A stretch of 64,000 nucleotides of DNA from an uncultured Bacteroides sp. (lineage in GTDB: Bacteria; Bacteroidota; Bacteroidia; Bacteroidales; Bacteroidaceae), in NCBI RefSeq assembly GCF_963666545.1, contig NZ_OY762899.1:2356001-2420000 (forward strand), read 5' to 3'. The notes below the pieces were generated by a model. The model worked only from the letters and a program-made list of their open reading frames with translations. It made no database searches and was not told the origin of the DNA. The first letter of the stretch is position 1; every line of letters begins with the position of its first letter. Shown one piece after another: positions 45,114 through 53,764 of the stretch. The position numbers and the translations under genes are program-made.

Positions 45114-46094
45114 GGCATATAGTTTAGCTATTCTAAACAAGAAAAACTTCATATCTGTTACCCCTCTGAAGTCTGCTCTGAATGCTTTTAGCTTAGCATT
45201 GAATGATTCTGCTGCTGCGTTGGTTTGTCTGCCTACGAAGAAGTTTAGAATTCTTTCATAGTGCTGTTGAAAAGTTCTTATGACTGTATTAAACTGTGGA
45301 TATTCCCATTCTTCCACCTTGTTGAACCACAATGCCAATTTAGGACGTGCCACATCCTTGTCATAGCTTGTAGAATAGATTTTGCCTAAATGCAAAGCTA
45401 GGTAATAGAACTGTTTGAGGTCATCATACTGTTTGAAGAGTATATCGGCTCTAATCTCTTGTGATTGGCTCCATTTATCAGGAGATTTGAATAACAAGTA
45501 CCTACTTCTTACCAATAATTGTCTTAACGTATCCCCATTGTCAAATCTTTCAGGAACGTGTTCTTCTTTATTTTCCTTAGCTTTCTTCATGGCCTTATTT
45601 TCTTCGTCCATAGCTTGCCAACGATATTGTATTCTGAGATCTTGTAAAGCCTCATGCATTAGTTTCTGGACATGAAATCGGTCTATTATCTGCAATGCTT
45701 TGGGGAAGCTTTGACGCGCTATGGAGTACATACTGTTAGCCATATCCAAGGTAATGTTTTCAACCATATCCCGTAGCTCTTGCGGGATTTTCTTCAGACA
45801 CTTCACGATATTTTCTGATTTGGTACCTTTTATTATGGCTACAAGAGTACCCCTTTTGCCATGCCCGGACTTGTTAATCACATTCGTGACCAATTCCCCA
45901 TTACTCAATGCAGTCTCGTCAATACAAAGGTTAGCTCCCATATTTTCAGGAAAAAGGATATAATCTTCTGCGTGGGAGAGTTGATCCCAAGAAAGGAAGT
46001 CACTTAAATGGTTCTTGTAATAGTCGGTCAAAACCGAAGGCTTTAAATAACTGAAATCGGCCACACTTTTGATACTTACTTCATGAGTTTCCAA
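45111..46094 (-). CDS. IS transposase, catalytic part (DDE, ISL3-like)
   Basis: 327 residues in the frame that follows the N-terminal transposase gene. The DDE core shows CIDETALSNGELVT (Asp), VENITLDMANSMYS with Asp, IIDRFHVQKLMHEAL, and NAAAESFNAKLKAF with the Glu; this spacing and the DRFHV motif are characteristic of DDE_Tnp_ISL3. The first start-like codon is a TTG at 46094, which overlaps the upstream gene by 14 bases; no ATG occurs before residue 52. Either the TTG is used or a +1 frameshift joins the two frames. The 3' end runs into the left terminal repeat. Confidence 0.88.
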   Translation of the reverse strand: METHEVSIKSVADFSYLKPSVLTDYYKNHLSDFLSWDQLSHAEDYILFPENMGANLCIDETALSNGELVTNVINKSGHGKRGTLVAIIKGTKSENIVKCLKKIPQELRDMVENITLDMANSMYSIARQSFPKALQIIDRFHVQKLMHEALQDLRIQYRWQAMDEENKAMKKAKENKEEHVPERFDNGDTLRQLLVRSRYLLFKSPDKWSQSQEIRADILFKQYDDLKQFYYLALHLGKIYSTSYDKDVARPKLALWFNKVEEWEYPQFNTVIRTFQQHYERILNFFVGRQTNAAAESFNAKLKAFRADFRGVTDMKFFLFRIAKLYA

Positions 46095-46452
46095 GTAATT
46101 CTTTTAAAAAAGCACCGAACTCTGCGGTAATGCGAGTGCCGGTGGCTACTAAATTCCAATCGCGACTATAGCATCTCCCGGTTGTTTTATCCTCCCAACG
46201 ACGACGCTTAATATGGAGATAAACAGCTTTGCCACGGGCGGGGAAATCTTGGATCTCTATTTCGGCATGGAAGCCTTTAGAGACCAGACTAAGGCCAACA
46301 TATTCCGAAGGTATTAGGTTCTTCTCTTCTAAACTAATGATATAACAAGTATCCATGTTGCTGTAGTCCGTGACATCAAAATAATCAAGGCAGCCTGATG
46401 GAAGAAATAAGGATAAAACCTCGAGTGAGTTAGGCAGGGTATTTGATTTCAT
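46081..46452 (-). CDS. IS transposase, N-terminal part
   Basis: 123 residues, the N-terminal region protein that goes with ISAon1-type transposases. It starts at ATG 46452, 20 bases inside the right repeat. The C-terminal half is basic and aromatic (YLHIKRRRWEDKTTGRCYSR) and probably binds the terminal repeats. The last 14 bases overlap the catalytic gene, which lies one base further in frame. A T-rich then A-rich run (TTTTTTAAAAG) lies just before the overlap; a slippage site there would meet a stop in the new frame, so it is not a simple slippery site. Confidence 0.82.
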   Translation of the reverse strand: MKSNTLPNSLEVLSLFLPSGCLDYFDVTDYSNMDTCYIISLEEKNLIPSEYVGLSLVSKGFHAEIEIQDFPARGKAVYLHIKRRRWEDKTTGRCYSRDWNLVATGTRITAEFGAFLKELLGNS

Positions 46453-46471
46453 GTGACAAAGATAAGCTTTT

Positions 46472-46509
46472 TAATCAAATGTTAAATCCCCAAGAAGATA
46501 AAGTGACCC
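46472..46509. repeat. Right terminal inverted repeat of the IS
   Basis: Reverse complement of the left end, with two mismatches in 38 bp. The CGTATTAC duplication follows directly. Confidence 0.92.
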
Positions 46510-46548
46510 CGTATTACCTAGAAGGAAAGAGGTTTGAAGCAACAAAAA

Positions 46549-46589
46549 AAAGCGTCTCAACTATCTTTTATCGATAATTGAGACGCTTT
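46549..46589 (-). terminator. Terminator of tRNA-Gln
   Basis: AAAGCGTCTCAACTATC (46549-46565) pairs with GATAATTGAGACGCTTT (46573-46589) with one wobble position. Reading leftwards it is followed by a run of T. It lies 3 bases past the tRNA 3' end. Confidence 0.8.
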
Positions 46590-46592
46590 ATG

Positions 46593-46663
46593 TTGTCCTA
46601 CGAAGATTCGAACTTCGACAAACAGAACCAAAAACTGTTGTGCTACCATTACACCATAGGACA
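46593..46663 (-). tRNA. tRNA-Gln (anticodon TTG)
   Basis: 71 nt read leftwards, starting TGTCCTATGGTGTAATGG. The acceptor stem TGTCCTA pairs with TAGGACA; the anticodon loop is TTTTGGT with TTG at 34-36, closed by a 5-bp stem; the T arm contains GTTCGAATC. No CCA is encoded, as usual in this group. Discriminator is A. It has its own promoter at 46694 and terminator. Confidence 0.93.
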
Positions 46664-46693
46664 AGCTCAGATGCTTTCTTTTAAAAAGCGATG

Positions 46694-46701
46694 CAAAGAT
46701 A
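46694..46701 (-). promoter_or_regulatory. -7 box for tRNA-Gln
   Basis: TATCTTTG on the minus strand, 30 bases before the tRNA 5' end, a perfect TAnnTTTG match. A hairpin with arms ACGGCTAAA/TTTAGCCGT (46709-46736) lies between it and the tyrS stop and may end tyrS transcription. Confidence 0.6.
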
Positions 46702-46742
46702 GTGGTATACGGCTAAACATCCAAATATTTAGCCGTGTTTTT

Positions 46743-48035
46743 TCATTTTGCGATGATAAGGAAATAGTTTTTCTTCCCTCGTTGAACCAATAAATACTTG
46801 CCATTAAGTAGTTCGGATGCTGTTATAAGCTCATCAAAAGCTGCTAGTTTCTCTTTATTCATAGAAACACCTCCACCCTGAACTAATTTACGCATTTCGC
46901 CTTTTGAAGCAAAAACGGCTGCATGGTCTGTAAAGAGATCGACTGCTTTTACGCCTTCAACCAGAGCTTCTTTAGAAACTTCAAATTGAGGAACGCCCTC
47001 GAAAACAGCAAGTAAAGTGGCTTCATCAAGTTTCTTCAAAGCAGCGGAAGTTCCATTGCCGAAAAGAATCTCAGAAGCTTCTAACGCAGCATTGTAATCT
47101 TCTTCAGAATGTACCATGATGGTAACCTCCTTCGCTAAGCGCTTTTGAAGTACACGCAAGTGAGGAGCCTCAGCATGCTCTGCTGTAAGATGCTCTATTT
47201 CTTCTTTCGTCAGAGAAGTAAAGATCTTGATGTAACGAGCTGCGTCATCATCACTAACGTTCAGCCAGAACTGGAAGAATTTGTAAGGTGACGTATATTT
47301 TGCATCGAGCCATACATTGCCCGACTCTGTCTTTCCAAATTTACCGCCATCTGCCTTCGTTATAAGCGGACAGGTTAAGGCAAAAGCTTCACCACCATTA
47401 GTGCGGCGAATCAGCTCACTACCGGTCGTGATGTTTCCCCATTGGTCCGAACCACCCATTTGCAGTTTACAACCTTTTGTTTCATACAGATGAAGAAAAT
47501 CATAGCCTTGTAACAACTGATAGGTGAATTCAGTGAACGACAATCCATCGCGAGACTCTCCGTTCAAACGCTTCTTTACTGAATCTTTGGCCATCATATA
47601 GTTCACAGTAATATGCTTACCTACTTCGCGCACAAAGTCAAGGAAAGAAAAGTTCTTCATCCAGTCGTAGTTGTTCACCAACTCGGCTTTGTTAGAAGCA
47701 TCCGATTCAAAATCAAGAAACTTAGCCAACTGTTTTTTTATACACTCTTGATTATGACGTAACGTTTCTTCATCCAAAAGATTCCTTTCAGCAGACTTGC
47801 CTGAAGGATCTCCGATCATACCTGTTGCTCCACCAATAAGAGCCAATGGCTTGTGCCCACAATGTTGAAAGTGTCTCAGCATCATCACGCCGCACAAATG
47901 CCCAATGTGTAACGAGTCGGCCGTAGGATCAATACCCAAGTAAGCAGTTACCTGCTCTTTAGCCAACAATTCTTCCGTGCCTGGCATCATTGTATGCACC
48001 ATTCCACGCCATTTTAATTCCTCTACAAAATTCAT
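46743..48035 (-). CDS. tyrS: Tyrosyl-tRNA synthetase
   Basis: 430 residues, class I synthetase. The HIGH motif is seen in [13 protein letters not shown] (about 35-47), and the KMSKS site is the variant KFGKT in [13 protein letters not shown] (about 230). [20 protein letters not shown] precedes it, as in the short TyrRS type. The C-terminal S4-like RNA-binding domain (about 360-430) is present ([13 protein letters not shown]). It stands apart from tatD by 110 bases with its own promoter. Confidence 0.96.
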   Translation of the reverse strand: MNFVEELKWRGMVHTMMPGTEELLAKEQVTAYLGIDPTADSLHIGHLCGVMMLRHFQHCGHKPLALIGGATGMIGDPSGKSAERNLLDEETLRHNQECIKKQLAKFLDFESDASNKAELVNNYDWMKNFSFLDFVREVGKHITVNYMMAKDSVKKRLNGESRDGLSFTEFTYQLLQGYDFLHLYETKGCKLQMGGSDQWGNITTGSELIRRTNGGEAFALTCPLITKADGGKFGKTESGNVWLDAKYTSPYKFFQFWLNVSDDDAARYIKIFTSLTKEEIEHLTAEHAEAPHLRVLQKRLAKEVTIMVHSEEDYNAALEASEILFGNGTSAALKKLDEATLLAVFEGVPQFEVSKEALVEGVKAVDLFTDHAAVFASKGEMRKLVQGGGVSMNKEKLAAFDELITASELLNGKYLLVQRGKKNYFLIIAK

Positions 48036-48067
48036 CGAATGATAATCTGTTTTTATTTATATGCAGA

Positions 48068-48099
48068 CAAAAGTACGATTCTTTATTTGAACAAACAAC
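48068..48099 (-). promoter_or_regulatory. Promoter for tyrS
   Basis: Minus-strand TACTTTTG at 48075-48068 matches TAnnTTTG. GTTG at 48099-48096 lies 20 bases upstream as a -33 element. The start codon is at 48035. Confidence 0.55.
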
Positions 48100-48144
48100 T
48101 CTTGCAGTCTAAAAAGGTGTCATTTGGGAAGCAAAAGAAGCGAT

Positions 48145-48780
48145 TCAGCGATTAAAAAAGACTTCATTGATATTTTGCTGAATATGCATCGTGAAGCTCT
48201 CAACGGAAAGGGAACGGATAGTTGCCGCTTGTTCATAGAGTAGACTAATCTCGATAGTGCTTTCGTCTGTTTCCAAAAATAACCGGTCAATCGGAACAGC
48301 ACGAAGCGCTTCTTCCTGATATCTTTCACCAAAAGAGAGGAAGATGCCATGACGAATGTATTGCAAAGCTTGCTCCTTCTTGCCACGAAAACCGTGAATA
48401 ATCCAAGGCATATGAGGCTGAATTCTCTTTTTCAACTCAACGATTTCGTTAGCAGCACGAACGCAATGAATAATTAAAGGTAATTCCATCACTTCCGACA
48501 GTTCTATTTGCCGTTCGAAAACGTCCAGCTGCAAGGCAAAAGGCACATCAACCGCTTTATCCAAACCGGCTTCTCCTATGGCAAGCACATTCGGGTGATG
48601 AACAGCAAGCAGAAGCCAATCCCACTTTTCCCAAAGATTATCAGGGGTCAGATACCATGGATGTATCCCTACCGAGCAATATGTCGGAAGTTGTGCCACT
48701 AGCATTTCAGGGGAATAACTAAAAATAGCCTGTTCAGGATGAAGCGGCAAGTGATGAGTATGTATATCCAGCAGTTGCAT
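48145..48780 (-). CDS. TatD-family hydrolase
   Basis: 211 residues, a shortened member of the metal-dependent TatD amidohydrolase family. It has DIHTHH (about 5-10) for metal binding, VGIHPW, GEAGLDKA (about 93) and IHCVRA (about 128), and LFLETDES at about 167 with the last Asp. TatD proteins are 3'-5' exonucleases or related hydrolases. It is shorter than the usual ~260 residues and lacks some of the connecting helices. It follows yidD by 5 bases. Confidence 0.85.
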   Translation of the reverse strand: MQLLDIHTHHLPLHPEQAIFSYSPEMLVAQLPTYCSVGIHPWYLTPDNLWEKWDWLLLAVHHPNVLAIGEAGLDKAVDVPFALQLDVFERQIELSEVMELPLIIHCVRAANEIVELKKRIQPHMPWIIHGFRGKKEQALQYIRHGIFLSFGERYQEEALRAVPIDRLFLETDESTIEISLLYEQAATIRSLSVESFTMHIQQNINEVFFNR

Positions 48781-48785
48781 AATGA

Positions 48786-49007
48786 TTAGGGAACCGGATC
48801 ATAACCGGAACCACCCCAGGGATGACAACGAAGAACTCTTTTGATCGTTAGGTAAAGACCATAAAATGGGCCGTGTTTCTTGATTGCTTCAATGGCATAT
48901 TGAGAGCAAGTAGGCGTAAATCGACATGAAGGAGGTTTCATGGGAGAAATGCACAAACGATAAAAGTAAATAGGAAGAAGCAATAAATAAGAAAGTAAGC
49001 GTTTCAT
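48786..49007 (-). CDS. yidD: Membrane protein insertion efficiency factor YidD
   Basis: 73 residues, whole family length. [20 protein letters not shown] contains the signature with conserved Cys residues, and GSGYDPVP ends the protein. The first 17 residues are hydrophobic. It acts near YidC in inner-membrane insertion. It overlaps rnpA by ATGA (49004-49007), the usual pairing. Confidence 0.94.
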   Translation of the reverse strand: MKRLLSYLLLLPIYFYRLCISPMKPPSCRFTPTCSQYAIEAIKKHGPFYGLYLTIKRVLRCHPWGGSGYDPVP

Positions 49008-49393
49008 GCTATTTTTTCGGCTATACGAACAAGTAACGAATTCAATTTCTCTTCAACTTCAGTGGATGAAATCAATTCATCCGACAAATAGATAACAGCA
49101 ATCATCAGGTTTTGTTCCTTTTCTTCAAGCAAGTTTAACAAAAGATGCTTATTCTTTCGGTATGCTTCGCGTATCTGTCTCTTGACCCGATTACGCTTCA
49201 CTGCCCTTTTGAAACGCTTTTTAGGAACACTTATCAAAAGAGAAGCATCAGGAGCTCCCTCTCTTTTCTCTGTTTGCATAAACACCACACGCAACGGAAA
49301 GAGAGAAAAAGATTTAGCTCCTCCTGAAAATAGCTTCTCTATTGCTATTTTACTATTTAACCGTTCCGACTTAGATAATGTGTTTACACCCAT
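49004..49393 (-). CDS. rnpA: Ribonuclease P protein component
   Basis: 129 residues. [20 protein letters not shown] (about 79-98) is the RNR signature of the RNase P protein, which binds the 5' leader of pre-tRNA with the catalytic RNA. The N-terminal [17 protein letters not shown] is typical. It lies 30 bases after hemD and is coupled to yidD. rpmH and dnaA, neighbours in many bacteria, are not here, which is normal in Bacteroidales. Confidence 0.94.
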   Translation of the reverse strand: MGVNTLSKSERLNSKIAIEKLFSGGAKSFSLFPLRVVFMQTEKREGAPDASLLISVPKKRFKRAVKRNRVKRQIREAYRKNKHLLLNLLEEKEQNLMIAVIYLSDELISSTEVEEKLNSLLVRIAEKIA

Positions 49394-49423
49394 AAATAAT
49401 GATAAACGGCCACTGCCGTATTT

Positions 49424-50176
49424 TTATTTACCCTTGTTAGTCTCCTTGATAAAAATCTCAAGAGCTGCTGTCATGGAAGGTGCTTGTACACTTGGAGCTT
49501 CCAAGTCCAAACGCAAACCGGCATCACGCACAGCCTGAGCTGTAGTAGAGCCGAAGGTTCCTATCCTAATTTCTTTCTGATCAAAGTCCGGGAAATTCTT
49601 TTGCAATGAAGAAACACCAGCCGGACTAAAGAACAACAACATATCATAGTCGAATTCTTCTCCTTCCGTAAAATCATTGCTCACCGTGCGATACATCACC
49701 GCCTCAGTATGATCAATTTTATTCTTATCCAGCAAGTTCCTTATTTCATCGGTATGTACATCAGACATCGGAACAAAATATTTTTCCGAATTATGCTTAA
49801 TAATAGCAGGCATCAAGTCTTCTATCTTTCCTGTATTACCAAAGAAAATCTTTCTCTTACGATACTGTATATATTTCTGGATATAGAGAGCAATAGCCTC
49901 CGTCATACAGAAATATTTCATGCCTTCAGGAATAGCAATGCGCATTTCTGTGCACAAAAGGAAGAAATGATCTATTGCATGACGAGACGTAAAGATTACG
50001 GCAGTATGATCTAGAATAGTCACTTTCTGCTGCCTGAATTCTTTAGCAGAAAGGCCTTCTACCTTAATAAAGGGGCGGAAGTCTATCTTTACCCCATACT
50101 TCTCTGCAATATCGTAATAAGGAGACTTCTCGGAAGCAGGCTTCGGCTGCGACACAAGTACTTTCTTAATTTTCAA
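49424..50176 (-). CDS. hemD: Uroporphyrinogen-III synthase family protein
   Basis: 250 residues with the two-lobed HemD fold pattern; conserved pieces are VIFTSRHAIDHFF (about 60) and LLFFSPAGVSSLQ (about 180), then IGTFGSTTAQAVRDAGL. It closes hydroxymethylbilane to uroporphyrinogen III. Many gut Bacteroides lack a full heme pathway, and no other hem gene is in the window, so the true role here is less certain than the family. It is in the DUF4271-hemD-rnpA-yidD-tatD group. Confidence 0.82.
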   Translation of the reverse strand: MKIKKVLVSQPKPASEKSPYYDIAEKYGVKIDFRPFIKVEGLSAKEFRQQKVTILDHTAVIFTSRHAIDHFFLLCTEMRIAIPEGMKYFCMTEAIALYIQKYIQYRKRKIFFGNTGKIEDLMPAIIKHNSEKYFVPMSDVHTDEIRNLLDKNKIDHTEAVMYRTVSNDFTEGEEFDYDMLLFFSPAGVSSLQKNFPDFDQKEIRIGTFGSTTAQAVRDAGLRLDLEAPSVQAPSMTAALEIFIKETNKGK

Positions 50177-50180
50177 CGTC

Positions 50181-51059
50181 CTAAAGTTTTATTAACAATG
50201 AGTTATTTATTTGAACTAATCCCTGATACGCTATAAGGCAGGGCAGAATTTCAAGCGCACAAAAGTACAAAATTAAAAGGAGAAGGCCATAAACATTATT
50301 AAAAAAAAGCTTTACCCACTTATAGAATATCAATATTTTAGCGGAAATTATCAAACCTAAACTTATTGAGACAAAGAAAGTCAGATTCAAATCGAAATAA
50401 ATAAGGAATAAGGCAAAAAAGAACAGGACAAATCCTATATAATAAACAATCGTAGAGTAAGAAGACATCCACAAACCTGTTCGATATTTGTCAAAGAATA
50501 CCCAGCCCAAAAAGGAATATAGCATCCATTTTATCAACAAATAGACCATGCAGACTCCCACATAAACAAGCAGTAATAAATAGGGCGCAAGATGCTCGGT
50601 CAACACCGGACGAACAGTGACAAAGTAATCAAAAAGACAAAGACCTGAAAGGACACAAGTCTGCAAGGCTAGCAAAAGTAAATGCCGCACATCGGCCGCA
50701 GTAGAAGTAGCAAAAATACTAGTCCTTTCACGATGAAGAACAAAGTCTTTGATCTGCTGAGCAAGAAATTTCTTGCTACGAGCCAGCACATAAGCCGAAA
50801 CAAAGAAACAAAAAAGTAAAACACCAGCTACAGCATCATCTGCCTTAAGAACATACGGAATAGGTTTACCCTCAAATCCTGATGCAAATTCACGCATCGA
50901 ATGATAAGGAGTAAGCCCTATAGAATCAGCCGAAACAAAGTGTTCTCTATAAAAAAGGGCTATCGTATCAACTCGTGCAGTATCAGTTTGCAACGTATCA
51001 AGCGGCATGCTAGCAACAACTTGTGCCGTATCGACCTGTATAGAGTCTGTATTATTCAT
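50181..51059 (-). CDS. DUF4271 membrane protein
   Basis: 292 residues starting at 51059, where ATG overlaps the upstream stop (ATGA). The first ~75 residues are outside a hydrophobic core and rich in Asp/Thr (DSIQVDTAQVVA...), then seven or so membrane helices. This domain is characteristic of Bacteroidetes and commonly stands before hemD. Function is unknown; the context suggests nothing firmer than envelope or heme-linked roles. Confidence 0.8.
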   Translation of the reverse strand: MNNTDSIQVDTAQVVASMPLDTLQTDTARVDTIALFYREHFVSADSIGLTPYHSMREFASGFEGKPIPYVLKADDAVAGVLLFCFFVSAYVLARSKKFLAQQIKDFVLHRERTSIFATSTAADVRHLLLLALQTCVLSGLCLFDYFVTVRPVLTEHLAPYLLLLVYVGVCMVYLLIKWMLYSFLGWVFFDKYRTGLWMSSYSTIVYYIGFVLFFFALFLIYFDLNLTFFVSISLGLIISAKILIFYKWVKLFFNNVYGLLLLILYFCALEILPCLIAYQGLVQINNSLLIKL

Positions 51060-51655
51060 ATTGCGGCAAATTTCCGAATAGAAGCATCCCATATTGGCTC
51101 ATTAAAAATCAACTCTAGCGCTTCTTCGGGGGTAGTGGCCACACTCCAGATGGCACCATGTTGAAAACGCATAAAGTTCTCTTCAATAGCTTTATCGAGC
51201 ATAGCAAGGAGAGGATCATAGAACCTGTTTATATTCAAGATCACAATAGGGTTAAGGTATAAGCCCAATTGCTTCCAAGTAATGATTTCAAGCAATTCTT
51301 CAAGTGTTCCGCAGCCACCCGGCAAAGCGATAACGGCATCGCTAAGGTCGGCCATCAAGTGTTTGCGCTCGTGCATACTCTCTACGGTAATAAGTTCCGT
51401 TAAACCTGTGTGATGCCAACCTTGCTCTACCATAAACTCAGGAATAACACCCGTTACTTTACCCCCGCCCAACAAAGTGGCATCGGCTACAGAGCGCATC
51501 AAGCCAAGGTTTCCCGCACCATTAATTAAGCGAATTTGATTTTCGGCTAACAGACATCCCAATTGCTCAGCCATCTGAAAATAGACAGGATCTATTTTCG
51601 TACTCGAAGCGCTATATACACATACGGAGGTTATTTCATTCATCATCATGCACAT
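51056..51655 (-). CDS. LOG-family phosphoribohydrolase
   Basis: 199 residues of the LOG/lysine-decarboxylase-like family. The signature is ALPGGCGTLEELLEI (about 110-124), with GAGNLGLMRSVADATL before it. Members release the base from nucleoside monophosphates (cytokinin activation or related nucleotide salvage). In-frame ATGs at 51655, 51649, 51646 and 51643 are all possible starts; a -7 box TACTTTTG lies at 51679-51672, just before them. It overlaps the DUF4271 gene. Confidence 0.85.
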   Translation of the reverse strand: MCMMMNEITSVCVYSASSTKIDPVYFQMAEQLGCLLAENQIRLINGAGNLGLMRSVADATLLGGGKVTGVIPEFMVEQGWHHTGLTELITVESMHERKHLMADLSDAVIALPGGCGTLEELLEIITWKQLGLYLNPIVILNINRFYDPLLAMLDKAIEENFMRFQHGAIWSVATTPEEALELIFNEPIWDASIRKFAAI

Positions 51656-51671
51656 TTACGTATTCTGCATG

Positions 51672-51679
51672 CAAAAGTA
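51672..51679 (-). promoter_or_regulatory. -7 box for the LOG-DUF4271-hemD-rnpA operon
   Basis: Minus-strand TACTTTTG matches TAnnTTTG, 17 to 29 bases before the possible start codons. Confidence 0.5.
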
Positions 51680-51713
51680 CTGAAACTTTATGTATTTCCA
51701 CAAACAAAACGAC

Positions 51714-51762
51714 GGAAGGTCGCCCATGCCGTTGCATAAAACAACAAACAGAACGACCTTCC
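51714..51762 (-). terminator. Putative metK terminator
   Basis: GGAAGGTCG (51714-51722) pairs with CGACCTTCC (51754-51762) across a 31-base loop. Read leftwards a T-rich run follows. It lies 31 bases after the metK stop. Confidence 0.6.
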
Positions 51763-51792
51763 TATAAATAAATAGCTGTAAAGCTACGCTGA

Positions 51793-53085
51793 TTACAATC
51801 CAAATGCGGCTTTCACCTTGTCTACATAGTCCAATTTTTCCCAAGTAAACAGTTCTACTTCCAGCACCTTATCCGATAGATAACGAGAATGGAAATGCTT
51901 AGTAACCACCTGAGGTTCGCGACCCATGTGTCCATAAGCTGCTGTTTCACTATAAATAGGATAACGGAGCTTCAACCGGTCTTCAATCGCCTTAGGACGA
52001 AGGTCGAACAATTGATCTATCTTCTTCGCTATTTCTCCATCGGTCAGACTCACGCGACTACGCCCATAAGTGTTTACGTAAATATTAATAGGCTTGGCTA
52101 CTCCGATAGCATAAGATACTTGTACAAGTATCTCATCGGCCACACCGGCAGCCACCAAATTTTTCGCAATATGGCGAGCAGCATAAGCCGCACTACGGTC
52201 TACCTTGCTCGGATCTTTACCCGAGAAAGCTCCACCACCATGAGCACCTTTGCCACCATACGTATCAACAATAATTTTACGACCCGTCAATCCGGTATCT
52301 CCATGTGGGCCACCAATCACGAATTTCCCTGTAGGGTTTACATGATAAGTAATAGCATCATCAAACAATGCCAAAATATCGGCATGGCCAATAGAAGCTA
52401 TCACGCGAGGCATCAATATGCCAATGACGTCTTTGCGTATGATTGCCAACATCTCTTCGTCTGCTTTCAACTGAGCCGCAACCGAATCATCGGCAGGCTG
52501 AACAAAGTCGTCGTGCTGAGTAGAGACAACAATGGTATCAATACGTACAGGCGCACCATTATCATTATATTCTATAGTAACCTGACTCTTAGCATCGGGG
52601 CGAAGATAGGTCATTTCCTTTTCTTCGCGGCGAATTTCGGCCAAAGCCAAAAGTATTCTATGAGCCAGATCGAGTGACAATGGCATATAGTTTTCCGTTT
52701 CATTTGTAGCATAACCAAACATCATACCTTGGTCACCAGCACCTTGATCCATTGGGTCTTCGCGTTCAACGCCACGATTAATATCAGCACTCTGCTCATG
52801 AATGGCAGAGAATACACCACATGAATTTCCCTCAAACATATATTCGCCCTTGGTATAGCCTATGCGTTTGATCACATTTCGGGCTACCTCTTGCAGGTCT
52901 ACATACGCTTCGGATTTCACTTCTCCCGCTAGCACCACCTGTCCGGTAGTAACTAAGGTTTCGCAAGCTACTTTAGAACTGGGGTCGTAAGCCAACAGCT
53001 CGTCAAGTACAGCGTCCGATATTTGATCGGCCACTTTGTCGGGGTGTCCTTCAGACACCGATTCGGATGTGAATAAATATCCCAT
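51793..53085 (-). CDS. metK: S-adenosylmethionine synthase
   Basis: 430 residues. The ATP motif [13 protein letters not shown] (about 118) and the P-loop-like [16 protein letters not shown] (about 285) are intact; [20 protein letters not shown] (about 8-27) opens the enzyme. It makes SAM from methionine and ATP and supplies the many methyltransferases in this window. Its leader carries a SAM-II-type riboswitch (53163-53215), so supply is expected to fall when SAM is plentiful. It is a single-gene transcription unit with terminator. Confidence 0.97.
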   Translation of the reverse strand: MGYLFTSESVSEGHPDKVADQISDAVLDELLAYDPSSKVACETLVTTGQVVLAGEVKSEAYVDLQEVARNVIKRIGYTKGEYMFEGNSCGVFSAIHEQSADINRGVEREDPMDQGAGDQGMMFGYATNETENYMPLSLDLAHRILLALAEIRREEKEMTYLRPDAKSQVTIEYNDNGAPVRIDTIVVSTQHDDFVQPADDSVAAQLKADEEMLAIIRKDVIGILMPRVIASIGHADILALFDDAITYHVNPTGKFVIGGPHGDTGLTGRKIIVDTYGGKGAHGGGAFSGKDPSKVDRSAAYAARHIAKNLVAAGVADEILVQVSYAIGVAKPINIYVNTYGRSRVSLTDGEIAKKIDQLFDLRPKAIEDRLKLRYPIYSETAAYGHMGREPQVVTKHFHSRYLSDKVLEVELFTWEKLDYVDKVKAAFGL

Positions 53086-53162
53086 AACTAAATTATGAAT
53101 TGTGATTTATAAACTTAGAATGTAAGACAAGGAGAGTAGAGATGCGCAGACAGACGAGAATG

Positions 53163-53215
53163 TTTGTTTTAGCATTTTTTTCTGTGGTTGCAAGCTACTC
53201 AAATCTTTCCACATT
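53163..53215 (-). promoter_or_regulatory. SAM-II-type riboswitch in the metK leader
   Basis: Reading leftwards: P1 strand TGTGG, then AAAGATTTGAGTAGCTTGCAA, P1 partner CCACA, an A-rich linker, then TGCTAAAAC. GATTT, TTGCAA before the closing P1 strand and GCTAAA are the conserved blocks of SAM-II (and the related SAM-V), in the right order. TAGC in the loop can pair with GCTA to form the pseudoknot. It begins 10 to 15 bases after the expected transcription start and ends about 78 bases before metK. Confidence 0.82.
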
Positions 53216-53228
53216 TCATTTCAGGGGA

Positions 53229-53236
53229 CAAAGATA
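53229..53236 (-). promoter_or_regulatory. -7 box for metK
   Basis: TATCTTTG on the minus strand, perfect match, directly before the riboswitch, so the aptamer occupies the 5' end of the transcript. Confidence 0.65.
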
Positions 53237-53280
53237 AGGATTATTGAGAAAACAAACAGTATTCTTGTTCTATAAATATT

Positions 53281-53757
53281 TTATTTTTGAGAAAAAGCGA
53301 GAAGTTCAAGCAAAGCCTTCATTGTTTGATGCAAAGATGGATGTATCAGACTTGGGGCAATTTCAGCCAACGGCTCCATCACAAAAAGCCGCTGAGCCAT
53401 TAAAGGGTGAGGAAGAACCAGTTCCTCAGTATTTAACAACAAATTATCATAAAGCAGCAGATCAATGTCAATCAAACGGTCGGAATAAACACCGTCAACC
53501 GACTTATGGGTGCGCCCCATCTGTAATTCAATCTGTTTGGCTTCATGCAAAACAGCTATGGGAGAAAAGGATGTTTCCACACAGACCGCCGCATTAAGAA
53601 AAGAGTTTTCAGAGTCGAATCCCCAAGGAGTAGTCACATAAAAAGCGGACAGAGAAATTACCTTCCCTATCCGCTCTTCTATATTTTGCACTGCACAGCG
53701 AAGATTTTGTTCCTTATCACCCAGATTGGTGCCCAGACCCAAATATACTTTCGCCAT
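53281..53757 (-). CDS. folK: Hydroxymethyldihydropterin pyrophosphokinase
   Basis: 158 residues of HPPK. YLGLGTNLGDKEQNL opens the protein; YVTTPWGF and FLNAAVCVET follow, and DRLIDIDLLLYDN (about 93-105) is the HPPK signature. It transfers pyrophosphate from ATP to hydroxymethyldihydropterin in folate synthesis. It is the last gene of the operon ftsX-DUF3098-uppP-truB-queA-folK and lies 7 bases after queA. Confidence 0.95.
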   Translation of the reverse strand: MAKVYLGLGTNLGDKEQNLRCAVQNIEERIGKVISLSAFYVTTPWGFDSENSFLNAAVCVETSFSPIAVLHEAKQIELQMGRTHKSVDGVYSDRLIDIDLLLYDNLLLNTEELVLPHPLMAQRLFVMEPLAEIAPSLIHPSLHQTMKALLELLAFSQK

Positions 53758-53764
53758 TATTTCC

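Larger units (their letters stand above)
45068..46517 (-). mobile_element. Complete ISL3-like (ISAon1-type) insertion sequence with target duplication
   Basis: The element proper is 45076-46509 (1434 bp). Its ends are inverted repeats of 38 bp (45076-45113 and 46472-46509) with 36 matches; they begin GGCTCAG and GGGTCAC. An 8-bp direct repeat CGTATTAC flanks it at 45068-45075 and 46510-46517. Two minus-strand frames encode the N-terminal and catalytic parts of the transposase. Long G-starting repeats and 8-bp duplications fit the ISL3 family. It sits between the kduI promoter and tRNA-Gln, in intergenic DNA, and disrupts no recognisable gene. The repeats and duplication are intact, so the insertion looks recent. 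Confidence 0.92.

Noticed and set aside
49182-49538. 118-residue plus-strand frame over rnpA and hemD
   Set aside because: Antisense shadow of rnpA; the RNR signature on the minus strand is decisive.
53086-53162. Possible second regulatory element between riboswitch and metK
   Set aside because: No terminator hairpin or conserved motif is visible in this short stretch.
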